A stretch of DNA of 31,143 nt from CAJAQL01 sp964442965 (lineage in GTDB: Bacteria; Patescibacteriota; Minisyncoccia; UBA6257; 2-01-FULL-56-20), in the NCBI GenBank assembly GCA_964442965.1, contig CAYUBE010000009.1, positions 1 through 31,143 on the forward strand, in the 5' to 3' direction. The first letter of the stretch is position 1. Every line of letters starts with the position of its first letter. The position numbers and the translations under genes were made by a program. Shown piece after piece: positions 29,790 through 31,143 of this stretch. Under the pieces are notes generated by a model. It was not told the origin of the DNA, made no database searches, and was given only the letters and a program-made list of their open reading frames with translations.

Positions 29790-30995
29790 TTAGAGCGCCA
29801 GGGCGTAGACTTTTTGGTCGTAGCGGTTAATGAAGAAAAGAATATTGTTGAACACCTTCATGTGCGCGGCATCGAGGTTTTGGTTAACGGCCGAGGATGA
29901 AAAGAGCTTCTTAAGCGAACCTGTGTTGGTATCGATGCTGTAGAAATCATCAGCGGTGAAATATATTTTCTGATCGTATTCGTCCGGAAGGCGGGCGATG
30001 GAAAACGTGTTTTGGTCCTCTGGCACGGCGCAATAAATAAAAGCAAACGGATTTGCTGTTCCTGAAGCTGTTGGGTCAGGCCCGAAAGTACATTTCAAGG
30101 GAAGCGTCGCAAAAGAAAGTGCTTGCTGGGTCCCTGTTGCGTATCGGTATGAAATCTGGCCTCCCGCATTGTTACCTCCCGCAGAAAAAGTCAGTGCGGA
30201 ACCTGAAGCGTTCCACGAGCTTTCTGCTCCGAGGGCTTCATACGTGATTGATGAAAGCGTTTGAGAGGAGATATTAAACAACCAAATAGAGCCAGTTGTG
30301 TAAGCGCTCGGCCGGTCAGAGATGATAATGATATTTTTATTTGGCCACTGGAGAGACATATCTTCCATCGCAAGCGTTGTCACTGTTGCGGGCTTTGCGT
30401 TTACCGTTCCCGCATCGATGGTGGCCAAGGTTTCTGATCCGGTGTTTTTTGAAACAAGATATGCAACCTGATAATTCGTTGGCGACCACACGGGGCTTTG
30501 CATGCCGTTTGGAAGATGGCTCCATGCTTGGGTGGCGAGATCAAATACGCTGGTTTGGGTCGTAGTGCCGACGCGGTACGTTACCAGGGCCTTTTTCCCG
30601 TCGTAAGAAAATGAGGCATTGATGATGTTGCTTATGATCGAACTGCTCAGGATACTCGTTTTATTATTACTGATCGACTCAACGGTCCCGTCGGGCTTTA
30701 TGAGCGCCACGGTATTTGCCGCGTTAACGAAGTAATCGAGCGTAGGATCGTTCGAGACGATGCCGAACTGCGAAGAAGAGGCATTCGCCCCGTTGGCATT
30801 GAACGCAGTAACCGTTGAGGTTTGGCTGCTGGATGGAAATTGTTGCGTTACTGCGTTAGGAAGGGATCCGGTCTGGCCCGTTTCTCCGGTGCTACTGCTG
30901 TTGTTTCCGCGGTAGACGAGTTGGTAGACGATGAAGGCCGCAACGGCGACGATCGCCAGAGCTATTAAAATGTACAAAAGAAATTTTGATTTCAT
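29790..30995 (-). CDS. Membrane-anchored TolB-like/WD40-like beta-propeller protein
   Basis: The 401-residue protein starts with a membrane anchor (about 5-27, LLYILIALAIVAVAAFIVYQ). A Ser/Thr/Asn-rich linker follows to about residue 75. Blades of the PDxTVESISN, FSYDGKKALVTY, SPVWSPTNYQVAYL, LQWPNKNIIIISDRPS and WNASGSALTFSAGG type are then typical of TolB/DPP-IV-like propellers. The last blades include YDQKIYFTADDFYSIDTNTG. It faces the outside of the membrane and probably mediates protein contacts. The partner is unknown; related anchored propellers are common beside secretion or pilus genes in this phylum. Confidence 0.75.
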   Translation of the reverse strand: MKSKFLLYILIALAIVAVAAFIVYQLVYRGNNSSSTGETGQTGSLPNAVTQQFPSSSQTSTVTAFNANGANASSSQFGIVSNDPTLDYFVNAANTVALIKPDGTVESISNNKTSILSSSIISNIINASFSYDGKKALVTYRVGTTTQTSVFDLATQAWSHLPNGMQSPVWSPTNYQVAYLVSKNTGSETLATIDAGTVNAKPATVTTLAMEDMSLQWPNKNIIIISDRPSAYTTGSIWLFNISSQTLSSITYEALGAESSWNASGSALTFSAGGNNAGGQISYRYATGTQQALSFATLPLKCTFGPDPTASGTANPFAFIYCAVPEDQNTFSIARLPDEYDQKIYFTADDFYSIDTNTGSLKKLFSSSAVNQNLDAAHMKVFNNILFFINRYDQKVYALAL

Positions 30996-31033
30996 GGACT
31001 CGTTTTAGTCTTTAAAGTAAAGTCGTTATGACA

Positions 31034-31143
31034 TTACCAACTACCACTCGCTCCCCCGGTATTCGTATCGCCCCCTGTTGTATTTTGCGTTGGCGCCGCA
31101 ATATTGACTGCCGACAGGGTGGGCAGGTTCAGGTTCACCAGGT
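31034..31143 (-). CDS. Partial gene, C-terminal end only
   Basis: The frame enters from the right edge and ends with TAA at 31036-31034. It reads LVNLNLPTLSAVNIAAPTQN, then TTGGDTNTGGASGSW, stop. The Thr/Gly/Ser-rich tail is typical of low-complexity extracellular ends in this genome. The function cannot be judged from 36 codons. It would lie 38 bases upstream of the propeller gene on the same strand and thus be in its operon. Confidence 0.6.
   Translation of the reverse strand, partial: LVNLNLPTLSAVNIAAPTQNTTGGDTNTGGASGSW

Overview
The window looks like part of a Patescibacteria (Candidate Phyla Radiation) genome, most likely Parcubacteria/Paceibacteria-like. This is inferred from the gene repertoire and style: short versions of conserved proteins (84-aa ATP synthase epsilon, 84-aa MGMT domain, 44-aa L34), many starts without a clear Shine-Dalgarno, giant Ser/Thr-rich surface proteins, and a proline-poor TolB-like anchored propeller. 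TGA is used as a stop (for example at the end of atpA), so the recoded Gracilibacteria/Absconditabacteria are excluded. No 16S rRNA is present, so finer placement is not possible.

Layout. 1-1680: an isolated plus-strand gene for a beta-propeller protein ending in a type IX secretion-type C-terminal signal, with its own promoter and terminator; it looks foreign. 1690-2420: a small GIY-YIG nuclease gene bracketed by arrays of palindromic repeats, including a 39-bp direct repeat on each side. 2433-8603 (minus): a 2056-residue surface protein that appears to be two fused genes. 8716-10354 (minus): endonuclease III lacking its iron-sulfur ligands, a 30-aa membrane peptide, a minimal MGMT protein and a small beta-carbonic-anhydrase-like protein. 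10433-18241 (minus): iscS/nifS-type cysteine desulfurase followed by the complete F-type ATP synthase set atpB-E-F-H-A-G-D-C. Most gaps between these genes hold a different inverted repeat, and the desulfurase gene itself carries several such repeats in frame.

18320-21704: an AT-richer accessory island next to tRNA-Arg(CCG). It has a 17-nt direct copy of the tRNA 3' end at its far side, four copies of an 18-nt sequence (two opening a conserved 35-codon reading frame), a NYN-domain protein, a PNPOx-like flavoprotein and a small membrane protein with a consensus promoter, a palindromic operator candidate and a leader terminator. No recombinase is seen in it.

21710-24885: an amino-acid permease, then an ECF sigma factor overlapping a probable membrane anti-sigma factor, and a secreted protein of unknown function. 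24910-29735: the replication-origin neighbourhood: HU, dnaN and dnaA on the minus strand, divergent from rpmH-rnpA-yidC-jag on the plus strand, with DnaA boxes in the dnaA flanks. 29790-31143 (minus): a membrane-anchored beta-propeller protein and the 3' end of a further gene.

The core of the window therefore combines chromosome replication initiation, membrane protein insertion and proton-driven ATP synthesis. The accessory material is concentrated at 1-8.6 kb and 18.6-21.6 kb. All function calls come from reading the translations; no database search was run.
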